IMG/VR virus record: IMGVR_UViG_3300045921_000952
Location: 1-38,429 of that record
DNA length: 38,429 nt
Strand: one strand, 5' to 3'
DNA from: a virus
This document shows, one piece after another, positions 15,344 through 22,389 of the stretch. The position numbers and the translations under genes are program-made. The notes under the pieces were generated by a model. That model did no database searches and had not been told where the DNA came from. It saw only the letters and a list, made by a program, of their open reading frames with translations. Positions within the stretch are counted from its first letter, which is position 1. Every line of letters begins with the position of its first letter.

Positions 15344-15763
15344 ATGGAAAGCTCCACCCGCGCGGTTACCAGCAAGCTGGTCGTCTCGCCGCTGCCAGTT
15401 GGTAAAGACTCGCTTTTCAAGTCAAAGCGCTGGAAGCTTGAAAGGTCAGTTGAAGTGCGCGTGGCGGGCAAGCGGTTTAGCGTGCCCGCGGGCTTTGAGT
15501 TTGACTTTGCCAGCGTGCCGCGGCCGTTTAAGCTGCTGTTTCCTGACGACGCCATCTACTCATTTGCGGCGGCGTTTCACGACTACTTTTACCAGCGCGG
15601 CACTACGAGCAAGTGGCTGGCAGACGCGCTGTTTTACGAGCTGCTAGTCTGTGTCGACCGCGTGCCTAAGCTAAGCGCCTTTATGATGTGGCTTGGCGTG
15701 GTCCTCGGCGGCTGGCCAGTTTGGCGCAAGTACCGCCAGCGCGACCGCCAAGCGGCTAGTTGA
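15344..15763 (+). CDS. DUF1353-family phage protein
   Basis: A 139-residue protein with the DUF1353 core: FSVPAGFEFDFASVPRPF (about 45-62), a helix with AAAFHDYFYQRG (about 76-87), and SKWLADALFYELLVC (about 90-104), followed by a hydrophobic segment MWLGVVLGGWPVW. The DFASVP and HDY elements are the family's hallmark; it is widespread in tailed phages next to tail and lysis genes, without a settled function. It begins one base after the stop of the preceding gene and its 3' end overlaps the convergent methylase gene by 8 bases. Confidence 0.78.
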   Translation: MESSTRAVTSKLVVSPLPVGKDSLFKSKRWKLERSVEVRVAGKRFSVPAGFEFDFASVPRPFKLLFPDDAIYSFAAAFHDYFYQRGTTSKWLADALFYELLVCVDRVPKLSAFMMWLGVVLGGWPVWRKYRQRDRQAAS

Positions 15764-16277
15764 CGCGCCGGCCTTCTAGCACCTTTGACACCACCACGAG
15801 CGCGCCGGCCAGCCCTGAAGCCTGAAGCGCTTCGACGTTATTTTTGCCCCACGCGATGAGGACGCTGGCGGCGGGCTTTCCAGTTGAAAGCTTGCCGTCT
15901 GGGGTGTAAAAAGAAAGCCGGCCAGGCAAGAACAAAAAGGCGTCCGCGGTGCGCCACGCGATAAAGAAGGCTTGCGTTTCCACGCGCGCGAAGACAAGGG
16001 CGATGCAGTTGCCGTGTTCCGCGCACTTTTGAAGCCAGCGCTTGGTGTGCGGGCCGTACGGCGGGTTAACCCAGCCTCGCAGTTTCGGGTCCCAAGTTTT
16101 AGCCAGGCCGTCGTCTTTCTCAGTCCAGTTGATGGGCGCTAAGTCCCAAGGCCTGGGGTCGGCGGCGCACGGGTCAAAGTCAAACTTGCCGGGCGCCTGC
16201 ACAAGCTCTGGCGGTGTCAGCCAGATGTTCGTGTTTCCTTGGTAGGGGCGCTCGTAATTAAAGCCTAACCGTGACAT
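15756..16277 (-). CDS. Phage DNA N6-adenine methyltransferase (Dam family, PF05869-like)
   Basis: A 173-residue protein started at ATG 16277, one base after the upstream stop. A longer in-frame ORF would run into that gene. It begins MSRLGFNYERPYQ and has NIWLTPPELV, the acidic FDFDPCAADPRPW and the catalytic-type GWVNPPYGPHTKRW (NPPY), as in phage DNA_N6_Met proteins. The C-terminal part PGRLSFYTPDGK with KPAASVLIAWG completes the family pattern. It transfers a methyl group to adenine N6 in DNA, probably protecting phage DNA from restriction. It is the last gene of the operon starting at 17649. Confidence 0.85.
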   Translation of the reverse strand: MSRLGFNYERPYQGNTNIWLTPPELVQAPGKFDFDPCAADPRPWDLAPINWTEKDDGLAKTWDPKLRGWVNPPYGPHTKRWLQKCAEHGNCIALVFARVETQAFFIAWRTADAFLFLPGRLSFYTPDGKLSTGKPAASVLIAWGKNNVEALQASGLAGALVVVSKVLEGRRVN

Positions 16278-16278
16278 G

Positions 16279-16503
16279 TTAAATTCCAGGGTCGTAAGTT
16301 TGCTTTGGCGGGTTAGCCGGGTCAATGTTGAAGTCCTTAAGTTTGCGCTCTAAGATGGCCAGCTCGCGCGTCCGGACGAGCTGCTTTTGGCGCACGCGCT
16401 CCATGATCGCCGTCGTGCGCTTAAGCCAGTGGTCAGACTTTTCAATGGCGCAGATCAGGCCTGTCCGGAGCCTCAAAAGCCTGTCGACATGTTCAGGTTT
16501 CAT
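16279..16503 (-). CDS. Small coiled-coil protein
   Basis: A 74-residue protein dominated by a charged helix (KPEHVDRLLRLRTGLICAI, RTTAIMERVRQKQLVR, RELAILERKLKDF) with heptad-like Leu/Ile spacing and a short Pro-rich tail. It overlaps the nucleotidase gene through ATGA and is separated by one base from the methylase start, so it is translated within this operon. Function unknown. Confidence 0.65.
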   Translation of the reverse strand: MKPEHVDRLLRLRTGLICAIEKSDHWLKRTTAIMERVRQKQLVRTRELAILERKLKDFNIDPANPPKQTYDPGI

Positions 16504-17051
16504 AGCAGTTCAAGCATGTGGTCTAAAGCTTTAAGCTCAGCGTCAACTTGGCGCGCGGTCAGCAGGTTAAACTGGTGGGCCCACTTTTTCGCCAAGCCAG
16601 ACGCCGCTAAGAACTTTTGCGTGGTGACGACGTCGTCGTCAACAAGCAAGGCCCTGGGGTGGGCTAAGAGGTGCTTGGCCTCAGTCAAGATCAGCGGCTG
16701 GCTGAAGTGCGCGCGCACCCACGCGAACTTGCCCTCTGGGGCGTAGGTAAACTTTCCTGGCGAAGACAGAAACGCCACGTGGCCGCTGCCGACGCGGCTG
16801 ACAGCAAGCGCGATGAGCCGCGACGCCCATGGCAGCGGCTTGAGCCGCAGCCAGAAGTCGACGCCGGCGGCGTTAATCTTGTCAAGCAGCTTTTTGCGAC
16901 CTACGCGCGCGTCAAAAAAGTCATATTGGCGCGCGGCCTGGCGCTGTACTTCTGGGTCGCTAGGGTCAAAGCCGCAGAGTTTCAGCGCTGAGGACAGCCA
17001 GTCGGCGATGACGCCGTCTAAGTCCAGAAAAACTTTAGGTGTCAAGTTCAT
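16500..17051 (-). CDS. HAD-superfamily 5'(3')-deoxyribonucleotidase-like protein
   Basis: A 183-residue protein with HAD motif I FLDLDGVIADW (Asp10 and Asp12), a motif II Ser in FLSSPGKF (about 95-102), a motif III Lys in the region of ILTEAKHLL, and motif IV LLVDDD (about 136-141). These fit the NT5C-type nucleotidases that dephosphorylate dNMPs. In phages they adjust nucleotide pools, which would matter in a phage that appears to make a modified dCMP. ATGA overlaps on both sides tie it to the lysozyme and the coiled-coil gene. Confidence 0.78.
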   Translation of the reverse strand: MNLTPKVFLDLDGVIADWLSSALKLCGFDPSDPEVQRQAARQYDFFDARVGRKKLLDKINAAGVDFWLRLKPLPWASRLIALAVSRVGSGHVAFLSSPGKFTYAPEGKFAWVRAHFSQPLILTEAKHLLAHPRALLVDDDVVTTQKFLAASGLAKKWAHQFNLLTARQVDAELKALDHMLELL

Positions 17052-17446
17052 CGCATCTTGTCAAGTTGGGCTTTGACCTTTTGCCAGTAGCCCAATGTTT
17101 TAGGGTTGCTTGCCCCCTTAGGGCCGCCGTTGTGGGTGCGCGCCAGCACTTCATAATTACGGTCGCGCACCGCGGCTGGGACATACCTGTTCAGGTAGGC
17201 CGTGACCACCTTCACGGCGTAGTCGTAGTCTTGGCAAGCCTCATAGCTTCCAGGGACGCCGGCGTCTTGCCAGTAAGCGCGGTGGATTTGAAACGGGCCA
17301 AGCGCCTTGCCCTTGTCGCCGACGACCGGGCCTGTCTTGCCGCCAGTTTCAACTTGGTGGAGCGCCTTCAGGAACTCAGCCGGAAGTTCCGCGCCGCGCG
17401 CCACGGCAGCAAACAACGCCAGTGTCAACACCCAGGCCAGCCGCAT
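17048..17446 (-). CDS. Secreted lysozyme / endolysin (destabilase-like, i-type)
   Basis: A 132-residue protein with an N-terminal signal sequence (MRLAWVLTLALFAAVARGA). Probable catalytic Glu33 lies in LHQVETGGKTG, followed by ALGPFQIHRAYWQDAGVPG (about 48-66), a Cys-containing YEACQDYDYA and the family hallmark LARTHNGGPKG (101-111) with a terminal YWQKVKAQL. These are the landmarks of invertebrate-type/destabilase lysozymes found in many phages. It should cut peptidoglycan glycan strands. A signal sequence means export may use the host Sec system, with the holin serving as trigger. Short spacing to the upstream ribbon-helix-helix gene places it in the P4 operon. Confidence 0.8.
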   Translation of the reverse strand: MRLAWVLTLALFAAVARGAELPAEFLKALHQVETGGKTGPVVGDKGKALGPFQIHRAYWQDAGVPGSYEACQDYDYAVKVVTAYLNRYVPAAVRDRNYEVLARTHNGGPKGASNPKTLGYWQKVKAQLDKMR

Positions 17447-17448
17447 AG

Positions 17449-17649
17449 TCAGGCGCGATTTTGCTTTTCCACCTGTTGCAGCCAGCTGTCGACGGCAAAG
17501 CGCGCCAGCTGGTTTGGCGAGTACACGCCCACCGGCTTAAGCTGCTCAAGCAACGCCTGAAGCTGCTTGACCTTGGTTTCGGGCAAGCGAAACGAGATCA
17601 CCTCAGTGTTTTTCTCTTTTTCCTTCTGCATAACCGAGTCTATTTTCAT
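17449..17649 (-). CDS. Small ribbon-helix-helix-like regulator
   Basis: A 66-residue protein started at ATG 17649, because an upstream extension would cross the tRNA gene and promoter P4. After a charged N-terminus (MKIDSVMQKEKEKN) comes the strand EVISFRLPETKVKQL, then two helices (LQALLEQLKPVG and SPNQLARFAVDSWLQQV), the size and pattern of CopG/Arc-type DNA-binding proteins. It heads the lysozyme/nucleotidase/methylase operon and might autoregulate it. No operator is proven. Confidence 0.6.
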   Translation of the reverse strand: MKIDSVMQKEKEKNTEVISFRLPETKVKQLQALLEQLKPVGVYSPNQLARFAVDSWLQQVEKQNRA

Positions 17650-17654
17650 AGCTG

Positions 17655-17686
17655 AGTCTACCGGGAGTCTTAAAATTTGTAAACAT
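17655..17686 (-). promoter_or_regulatory. Early-type promoter P4
   Basis: ATGTTTACAA (one mismatch to TTGTTTACAA, 17686-17677), a 17-base spacer and extended -10 GGTAGACT. The TAGACT hexamer ends 5 bases before ATG 17649. It starts 3 bases downstream of the tRNA-Leu 3' end. Confidence 0.7.
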
Positions 17687-17688
17687 AA

Positions 17689-17776
17689 TGGTGCCGGTGG
17701 CGGGACTTGAACCCGCACGACGTTTAACGGTCGCAGGATTTTAAGTCCTGTGCGTCTGCCATTCCGCCACACCGGC
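17689..17776 (-). tRNA. tRNA-Leu (anticodon TAA), CCA encoded
   Basis: An 88-nt class II tRNA. The 7-bp acceptor stem GCCGGTG pairs with CACCGGC, followed by discriminator A and an encoded CCA (17691-17689). The anticodon arm is CAGGA-CTTAAAA-TCCTG with anticodon TAA, the long variable arm is typical of Leu, and the T arm is GCGGG-TTCAAGT-CCCGC. The 5' half overlaps the last 18 codons and stop of the helicase gene (17724). It probably supplies decoding of TTA codons and must be processed from the helicase transcript. Confidence 0.95.
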
Positions 17777-19805
17777 CTACCGTCAAGAATTGCTCGACCA
17801 AGCGGCTGGGAAGCTGGCCGCGATAGCGGAGCGCGATGCGCCGCCCGAGCCTGGCTTGCTGCGGCGTCAGCCAAGGCAAGCTGGCCAAAAACTTGCCGAG
17901 CTTGGTGTCAAACTTGTTAAAGCCGGCGCCGTCAAGCGACCTGGCGCCGTCGCACTGGTCAGCCAAAAGCCGCAATGCTTCGTGGACCGCGTTAACTTGG
18001 GTGTCAGTCAAGCTTTCAACGGGCTCGTCAACTTCCTTTGCGCTTGCCGCGCGCGTTGAATTGCCGGTTAACGTTGGCGCTGGCGTGGGCTCAACGTGAA
18101 ATATCGCGCTGCCGATGACAGCTTGCGCCATGGCAAGCTCAAGCTCGCGCGTGCCCACGGGGGCGTCAAGCGCCTTGTCAATGATCTCTTGCTTTTCAAT
18201 GAGCCGCTTGGCGATGGTCACGTCTAGCGAGTCGTCAAACACCACGTGCTCTACCAGGATAGACTTTTGCTGCCCGACACGGTGGGCGCGGTCTTCACAC
18301 TGGGTCATGTTGGCTGGCACCCAGTCAAGTTCGGCAAAGACCACGACATCTGCCGCGGTGAGCGTCAAGCCGTAACCCGCGGCGTGGATGCCGCCGATAA
18401 ACACGCGGCACGCCGGGTCAGTTTGAAAGCGGTCAACTTGGCGCATGCGCTCAGAAGTTTCGACGCCGTCTTCTACCACCACCTTCGCGCTGGTTTGGCC
18501 GGTAACCACGGCGGCTTCAGGAAACGCCGCGCGGTACGCGTCGATGACGTCCAGGTGGTGCGCGAACAAGAGCACCTTTTGGCCTGCTTCAAGGCATTCC
18601 TGCACGTGCTCCACGACGTGGGGCACCTTGGCTAAGGCAACTTCTTTGGCCATGTCTGCCATGCGCTCAAAGGCGACAGCCGTCTCGGCGCTCAACGCCT
18701 GCACCGCTTCGCGGTAGTCTTCGTCGCTGCCGCTGGACTTTGCCACTTCTACGCGCGCCTGGGCTTCAAGCAACTGCTCTTCAAGCTCCAGCCAAAGTTG
18801 CTGCTGGCGCGCCAGCATGGGCTTAACTTCGTCGCCCGCCGGGATGACGATAACCCGGCGGCGCTTGGCAGGCAGCTCGGCCAGCACGTCCTTTTTAAGG
18901 CGACGGACCATGACCGTGGAGCGCAGGCGCCGCTGCAGCTCGTCAAGGTTGCTGGCGCCGCTAAAGTTCCAAAATCTGCCGTCGTAGTACGCGTTGCAGT
19001 AGCGCTTGGCAAACGAGAAAAACTTGGGCCACTCTGCTGGCCGAAGCCAGTTTAAGATCGGCCACAACTCTGCCGGGCGGTTAGGCATCGGCGTGCCGGT
19101 CATGGCCAGCTTCTTGCGCGCCTTGATCTGGTAGACCGCGCGCGTGCGGGCGGCTTTCGGGTTTTTGACATAGTGGGCTTCGTCTACCACTAAAAGGTCG
19201 TACTCGCCAAGCGCGCTGGCAAACTTGGCGACAATGTCGTAGTTGATGACCACGACGTCAGTGTCAGGCAGCGGTTTGTGGCTCACCGCGACGCCGACGG
19301 TCATGGGGCGCACCAGCCACTTTTCAAGCTCGCGGTACCAGTTAATCTTAAGTGTGTTCGGGCAGACGACGCAAACTTTTTTAAGTGACGGGTCGGCGTT
19401 GATTAAGCCGATGGCCTGGATGGTTTTTCCTAACCCCATCTCGTCGGCCAGCAAGTTGGTGTCGTGCTTGAGCAAAAATTCGATGCCCGCCTTTTGGTAG
19501 GGCAAGTAGGCTAGCCCGTCAGGCGCGGGAAGCTCAAGTTGGCTGTCGACGGCGCTGCTGGCCTTCAAAGTTTGAAGCTCGCGCGCAGCTTGCTCTGGCG
19601 GCAACGGGCGCCAGTAGTAGACCACCCACTGCCCGTCCTTTTGGTTGAGCGCGACCCCAAGTTGCTTCAGCTCGTCTTTGTGCTTGCGCCAGAGCGTCCA
19701 AAAAGTCGAGTTAGGGTTGGCGCACTGCAAAAGCCGCGGCCCGCGGCTTGTTTCGACGCGCTTTGGCGTTGACCATGGCAGCAAGTTTTCAAGTTTGACA
19801 TCCAT
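17724..19805 (-). CDS. SNF2/HepA-family DNA helicase-translocase
   Basis: A 693-residue superfamily 2 enzyme. Motif I is LLADEMGLGKTIQA (about 118-131), Ia VCVVCPNTLKINW, II LLVVDEAHYVKN (DEAH, about 205-216), III LAMTGTPMPNRPAELW, a SNF2-type RRLKKDVLAELPAKRR, and C-terminal motifs V/VI FIGGIHAAGYGLTLTAADVVVF and EDRAHRVGQ. It resembles annealing or remodelling helicases (SMARCAL1-type) used for fork regression or recombination, replacing T4 UvsW functionally perhaps. The final residues GGMADAQDLKS are encoded by the tRNA-Leu gene, so the native tail may have been replaced when the tRNA inserted or the gene may simply end within it. Confidence 0.88.
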   Translation of the reverse strand: MDVKLENLLPWSTPKRVETSRGPRLLQCANPNSTFWTLWRKHKDELKQLGVALNQKDGQWVVYYWRPLPPEQAARELQTLKASSAVDSQLELPAPDGLAYLPYQKAGIEFLLKHDTNLLADEMGLGKTIQAIGLINADPSLKKVCVVCPNTLKINWYRELEKWLVRPMTVGVAVSHKPLPDTDVVVINYDIVAKFASALGEYDLLVVDEAHYVKNPKAARTRAVYQIKARKKLAMTGTPMPNRPAELWPILNWLRPAEWPKFFSFAKRYCNAYYDGRFWNFSGASNLDELQRRLRSTVMVRRLKKDVLAELPAKRRRVIVIPAGDEVKPMLARQQQLWLELEEQLLEAQARVEVAKSSGSDEDYREAVQALSAETAVAFERMADMAKEVALAKVPHVVEHVQECLEAGQKVLLFAHHLDVIDAYRAAFPEAAVVTGQTSAKVVVEDGVETSERMRQVDRFQTDPACRVFIGGIHAAGYGLTLTAADVVVFAELDWVPANMTQCEDRAHRVGQQKSILVEHVVFDDSLDVTIAKRLIEKQEIIDKALDAPVGTRELELAMAQAVIGSAIFHVEPTPAPTLTGNSTRAASAKEVDEPVESLTDTQVNAVHEALRLLADQCDGARSLDGAGFNKFDTKLGKFLASLPWLTPQQARLGRRIALRYRGQLPSRLVEQFLTVGRCGGMADAQDLKSCDR

Positions 19806-19810
19806 GCCTG

Positions 19811-19842
19811 CGTTTACCGAAAAGCCTAATTTTTGTAAACAA
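19811..19842 (-). promoter_or_regulatory. Early-type promoter P5 for the helicase and tRNA
   Basis: TTGTTTACAA (19842-19833), a 17-base spacer and extended -10 GGTAAACG. The TAAACG hexamer ends 5 bases before ATG 19805. The -35 element sits against the stop of the upstream glycosyltransferase gene. Confidence 0.75.
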
Positions 19843-19843
19843 A

Positions 19844-20635
19844 TTATGCTTCTTCGGCCTGCATTAGCCGCTTTGTGGTGTCAGGGTTGCCGTGCTTGGC
19901 TAAAAATGTGACGACGTCATGGACATTAAAGGACACGTGCCCCAGAAATGGCGAAAATTGGTCAAAGTGCTGTTGCACGGTATCTGGCACGTCTGGAAGC
20001 CGGACGCGCGGCACGCTGCGCAACTTTAGGCCTGACCCGTAAAACGGCACGCTGGCGTTTAACCGGTGTTCGATGGTCTGCGTCTCAAACCTGGGCCACA
20101 GTAACTTCCAAAGTTCCTGGTCGTGGCGCTTGGTGTCAAAGTCAAGGCTGGCGCGCTCGCACAGGCTGACAAGCGCGTCCCATGAGGCTAAGTTTAACAG
20201 TTTTTGGACAACCGGCGCCCAAAACCCCGCAAGCCCGCACAGCAGCTTCCAGTCATGTTCCGGGTGGTCGCTGACGGCGTGCGCGGCAAGTTTTACTGCC
20301 AGAAACTCGTCAGAAACCAGGCGGTCGCGCACCATGGGCAGCGAGTCAATGTCGCGTGTCAGCACGTAGTTGACGCTGGGGTCCCAGATGGGCTTAAACC
20401 GCCACAGCGAGCCCTTGACAAAGGGCGGGGTGGCGCCCTCGTTGACCAGGGTGACCAAGCCAGCCCGGCGGTACTTAAGCAAAAGTTGGCCTAGCTTTGG
20501 CAGACAGTGGTCATGGTAGACGCGCAGCTCCCACCCAGGAAAGAGGTGGTGGTGCGCCCAAACTACACCGCGTACCGACCCCCAGTAGCGCGGGTCTTCG
20601 CCAAATAACGCGTACGAGATGACATTTTTTAGCAT
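19844..20635 (-). CDS. GT-A-type glycosyltransferase-like protein
   Basis: A 263-residue protein starting MLKNVISYALFGEDPRYW, with strands and a conserved acidic site VLTRDIDSLPMVRD (DID at 95-97) that matches the DxD metal/sugar-nucleotide site of GT-A folds. PGWELRVYHDHCLPK resembles the nucleotide-binding N-terminal half. The DQELWKLLWP segment is a later acidic element. It should move a sugar from a nucleotide donor to an unknown acceptor (modified DNA, virion protein or host glycan). The ATG is only 12 bases from the ATG of the divergent glycosyltransferase gene at 20648. Confidence 0.65.
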   Translation of the reverse strand: MLKNVISYALFGEDPRYWGSVRGVVWAHHHLFPGWELRVYHDHCLPKLGQLLLKYRRAGLVTLVNEGATPPFVKGSLWRFKPIWDPSVNYVLTRDIDSLPMVRDRLVSDEFLAVKLAAHAVSDHPEHDWKLLCGLAGFWAPVVQKLLNLASWDALVSLCERASLDFDTKRHDQELWKLLWPRFETQTIEHRLNASVPFYGSGLKLRSVPRVRLPDVPDTVQQHFDQFSPFLGHVSFNVHDVVTFLAKHGNPDTTKRLMQAEEA

Positions 20636-20647
20636 GGTCTACTGTGC

Positions 20648-21465
20648 ATGAACATAATTTTGGCCTCGACGTCAGACTTAACCTACTTGTTCTTTGCCCC
20701 GGTCGCGGCCCGCTGCTGGCGCCAGTTAGGCCACGCGCCTTACGCCTTTTTAACTAGAGAGGCTTACTCTTTAGCCGGCCAAGTCGCGCTTGGCGAGCTT
20801 GAAAAGGCGGCTGAAATTTTCTGGCTTGACGTCCCGCCAGGCTGCCGTCCCAGCACGGTGGCGCAAGTCGCGCGCTTGCTTGGCTCCACGCTTCCAGTTG
20901 GCGAGGCTGAACTCTTAATGACGTCAGACGTGGACATGGTGCCGCTAAATTCAGACTTTTTTGCGCAGTCAGGCCCTGGGCTTACGCTGTTTCACGCGAA
21001 CGCGTACGCGCACGAAAGTTTCCCGCACTACCCCATGTGCTACGTCAGCGCGCCAAAGTCGCTGTGGGCTGAACTGTTTGGGCGCGGCAGCGCAGTCCAG
21101 CTTCTGCCACCGCTCTTGCCTGGCCCTGAAGTTAAAGACCCGTGGTTTCACGACGAGTTACTGTTGAGCCAGCGGCTATGCGCGCACCCCAGCTTTGCGG
21201 CCGCGAAGCTGGTTACTTGCCCGCATGACCCGCACGGCATGGTCGCGCGCCGCGTTGACCGCGCGCGCGGGAGGTTAACCCAGACCCAGCTGACGCCGAC
21301 GACATGCACTGCTGGCGCCCGGGTTACTCGCCAGAAAATTGGGCGCGAATTTTGAGTGTCATCGCAGTTAAGTTCAGTCAACTAGTGCCGTGGTGCCAAC
21401 ACTACCGTGACAGGTTTGTGGCCGCGTTAGACGCGGCTCAAGCAACAGTCAAACAGTTCTTTTAA
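20648..21465 (+). CDS. GT-A-type glycosyltransferase with an internal 2-nt frameshift
   Basis: The frame from ATG 20648 encodes an enzyme-like protein (MNIILASTSDLTYLF) with DxD site LLMTSDVDMVPLNSDFF (DVD at 94-96) and a second acidic site WFHDELLLSQRL. After codon 204 it turns into low-complexity sequence and stops at 21355. In the other frame the sequence downstream of the (CG)5 tract at 21260-21269 continues naturally (HCWRPGYSPENWARIL, then VPWCQHYRDRFVAALDAAQ) to TAA at 21463-21465, two bases before the next ATG. Removing one CG unit gives a 271-residue protein. This could be phase variation, a decayed gene or an assembly error. Confidence 0.65.
21260..21269. repeat. (CG)5 dinucleotide tract at a frameshift
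   Basis: Five CG units lie inside the glycosyltransferase gene. Four units would join the two open frames exactly, so the tract is a candidate slippage site. Confidence 0.7.
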
Positions 21466-21467
21466 GC

Positions 21468-22292
21468 ATGGCGCTTAAGACAAACATGAAAGACTTGACG
21501 CCGTCGCGTTTGCGGCTGCGTCGTGAGATTACTTTGCTGTCGCACGGCTTTTCGTGCCCAGACGCGTTTCCAGATGGAAGAATTGTGGTTTACCCGTGGG
21601 ACGCCGACGTTGACGCGTGGGCAGTTGAACGCGCCGGCCGCGGCCTCAAAAATTTCATGTGGGACCTGCTGGCCAAGGTGTGCGACCTGAACGGCTGCCC
21701 GCTCGAAAAGTTTGTCGTGGGCGACGTCTCCACTGTCTTGCTGGTAAGCCGGGCGCTGGCGCGCGCCAACAAGGTGATGTACGTGGCCAAGTGCCCGGAG
21801 TGCGGGCACGAGCACCAAGATGTCATCACCGTGCCTGACGAGCTTGAGCGCGTGGGTGAAAAGAGCGCGGACTACCCGGGCTACGACGTCATCACCTTGC
21901 CTGACTGCAAGGACGTGGTCAAGATTCGGCCGCTGCTGATCGGCGACTTTATGGCCGTTGAAAATCGGCCGGCGCCGGCGCGCCAAAAGTACCCTGACCG
22001 GCTGTGCCGCACGCTAATTCCAGTCGTGAGCGTCAACGACACGACGCCTGACTCCTTTGACGAGCTGGCCGCGTGGTACGAGGCGCTTACGCCGGCGGAC
22101 AAGCAGTATTTTGTCACGCAGCAAGACGCGCTTTACCCGCACTTGAACACAGACTTAGACTGGACGTGCGACGCGTGCGGCCACAAGTTTGTGGTGCCGC
22201 TGGTGTTTAACGACAAGTTTTTTCGTGAGCGAGGCGGAGACCTCAGTGGAACTTCACTGGCGGGAGATGGCAAGGGCCGCCTGGGGGGCTAA
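21468..22292 (+). CDS. Baseplate hub-assembly (gp26/gp51-like) protein with zinc ribbon
   Basis: A 274-residue frame starting MALKTNMKDLTPSRLRLRRE, two bases after the glycosyltransferase stop. It contains a Zn-ribbon formed by AKCPECGHEHQD (about 106-117) and WTCDACGHKFVVPL (about 225-238). The general plan, a helical N-terminus plus Cys pairs before a terminal FNDKFF, resembles T4-type baseplate hub assembly proteins. After the T6 run at 22218-22223 the frame becomes Gly/Arg-rich and unnatural, whereas the +1 frame continues well (see 22225-22386). The true product may extend into that frame. Family assignment is moderate. Confidence 0.5.
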   Translation: MALKTNMKDLTPSRLRLRREITLLSHGFSCPDAFPDGRIVVYPWDADVDAWAVERAGRGLKNFMWDLLAKVCDLNGCPLEKFVVGDVSTVLLVSRALARANKVMYVAKCPECGHEHQDVITVPDELERVGEKSADYPGYDVITLPDCKDVVKIRPLLIGDFMAVENRPAPARQKYPDRLCRTLIPVVSVNDTTPDSFDELAAWYEALTPADKQYFVTQQDALYPHLNTDLDWTCDACGHKFVVPLVFNDKFFRERGGDLSGTSLAGDGKGRLGG

Positions 22293-22386
22293 CGGGCTGG
22301 TCATTGACCTCACACGGCTGCCAGCCTGGGTCCGCGAGGTCGTCTTAGACGAGTACCGCGAGCTTTCCGCGTCAGTCCGGCACTGA
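22225..22386 (+). CDS. Small protein, or the frameshifted C-terminal part of the preceding gene
   Basis: GTG at 22225 opens a 53-residue frame (SEAETSVELHWREMARAAW, then GLVIDLTRLPAWVREVVLDE) that looks like a genuine helical protein and overlaps the preceding gene by 68 bases in the +1 frame. Read through the T6 tract, the junction becomes FNDKFFVSEAET, a natural join. Options are an independent coupled gene, programmed +1 or transcriptional slippage on T6, or a 1-nt sequence error. Confidence 0.55.
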   Translation: MSEAETSVELHWREMARAAWGANGLVIDLTRLPAWVREVVLDEYRELSASVRH

Positions 22387-22389
22387 CGT

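Noticed and set aside
17650-17874. Extended start for the ribbon-helix-helix-like gene
   Set aside because: The extension would cross promoter P4 and the tRNA-Leu gene.
21462-21986. 174-codon minus-strand ORF
   Set aside because: It is opposite the zinc-ribbon hub-assembly-like gene and rich in Arg/His/Val without motifs.
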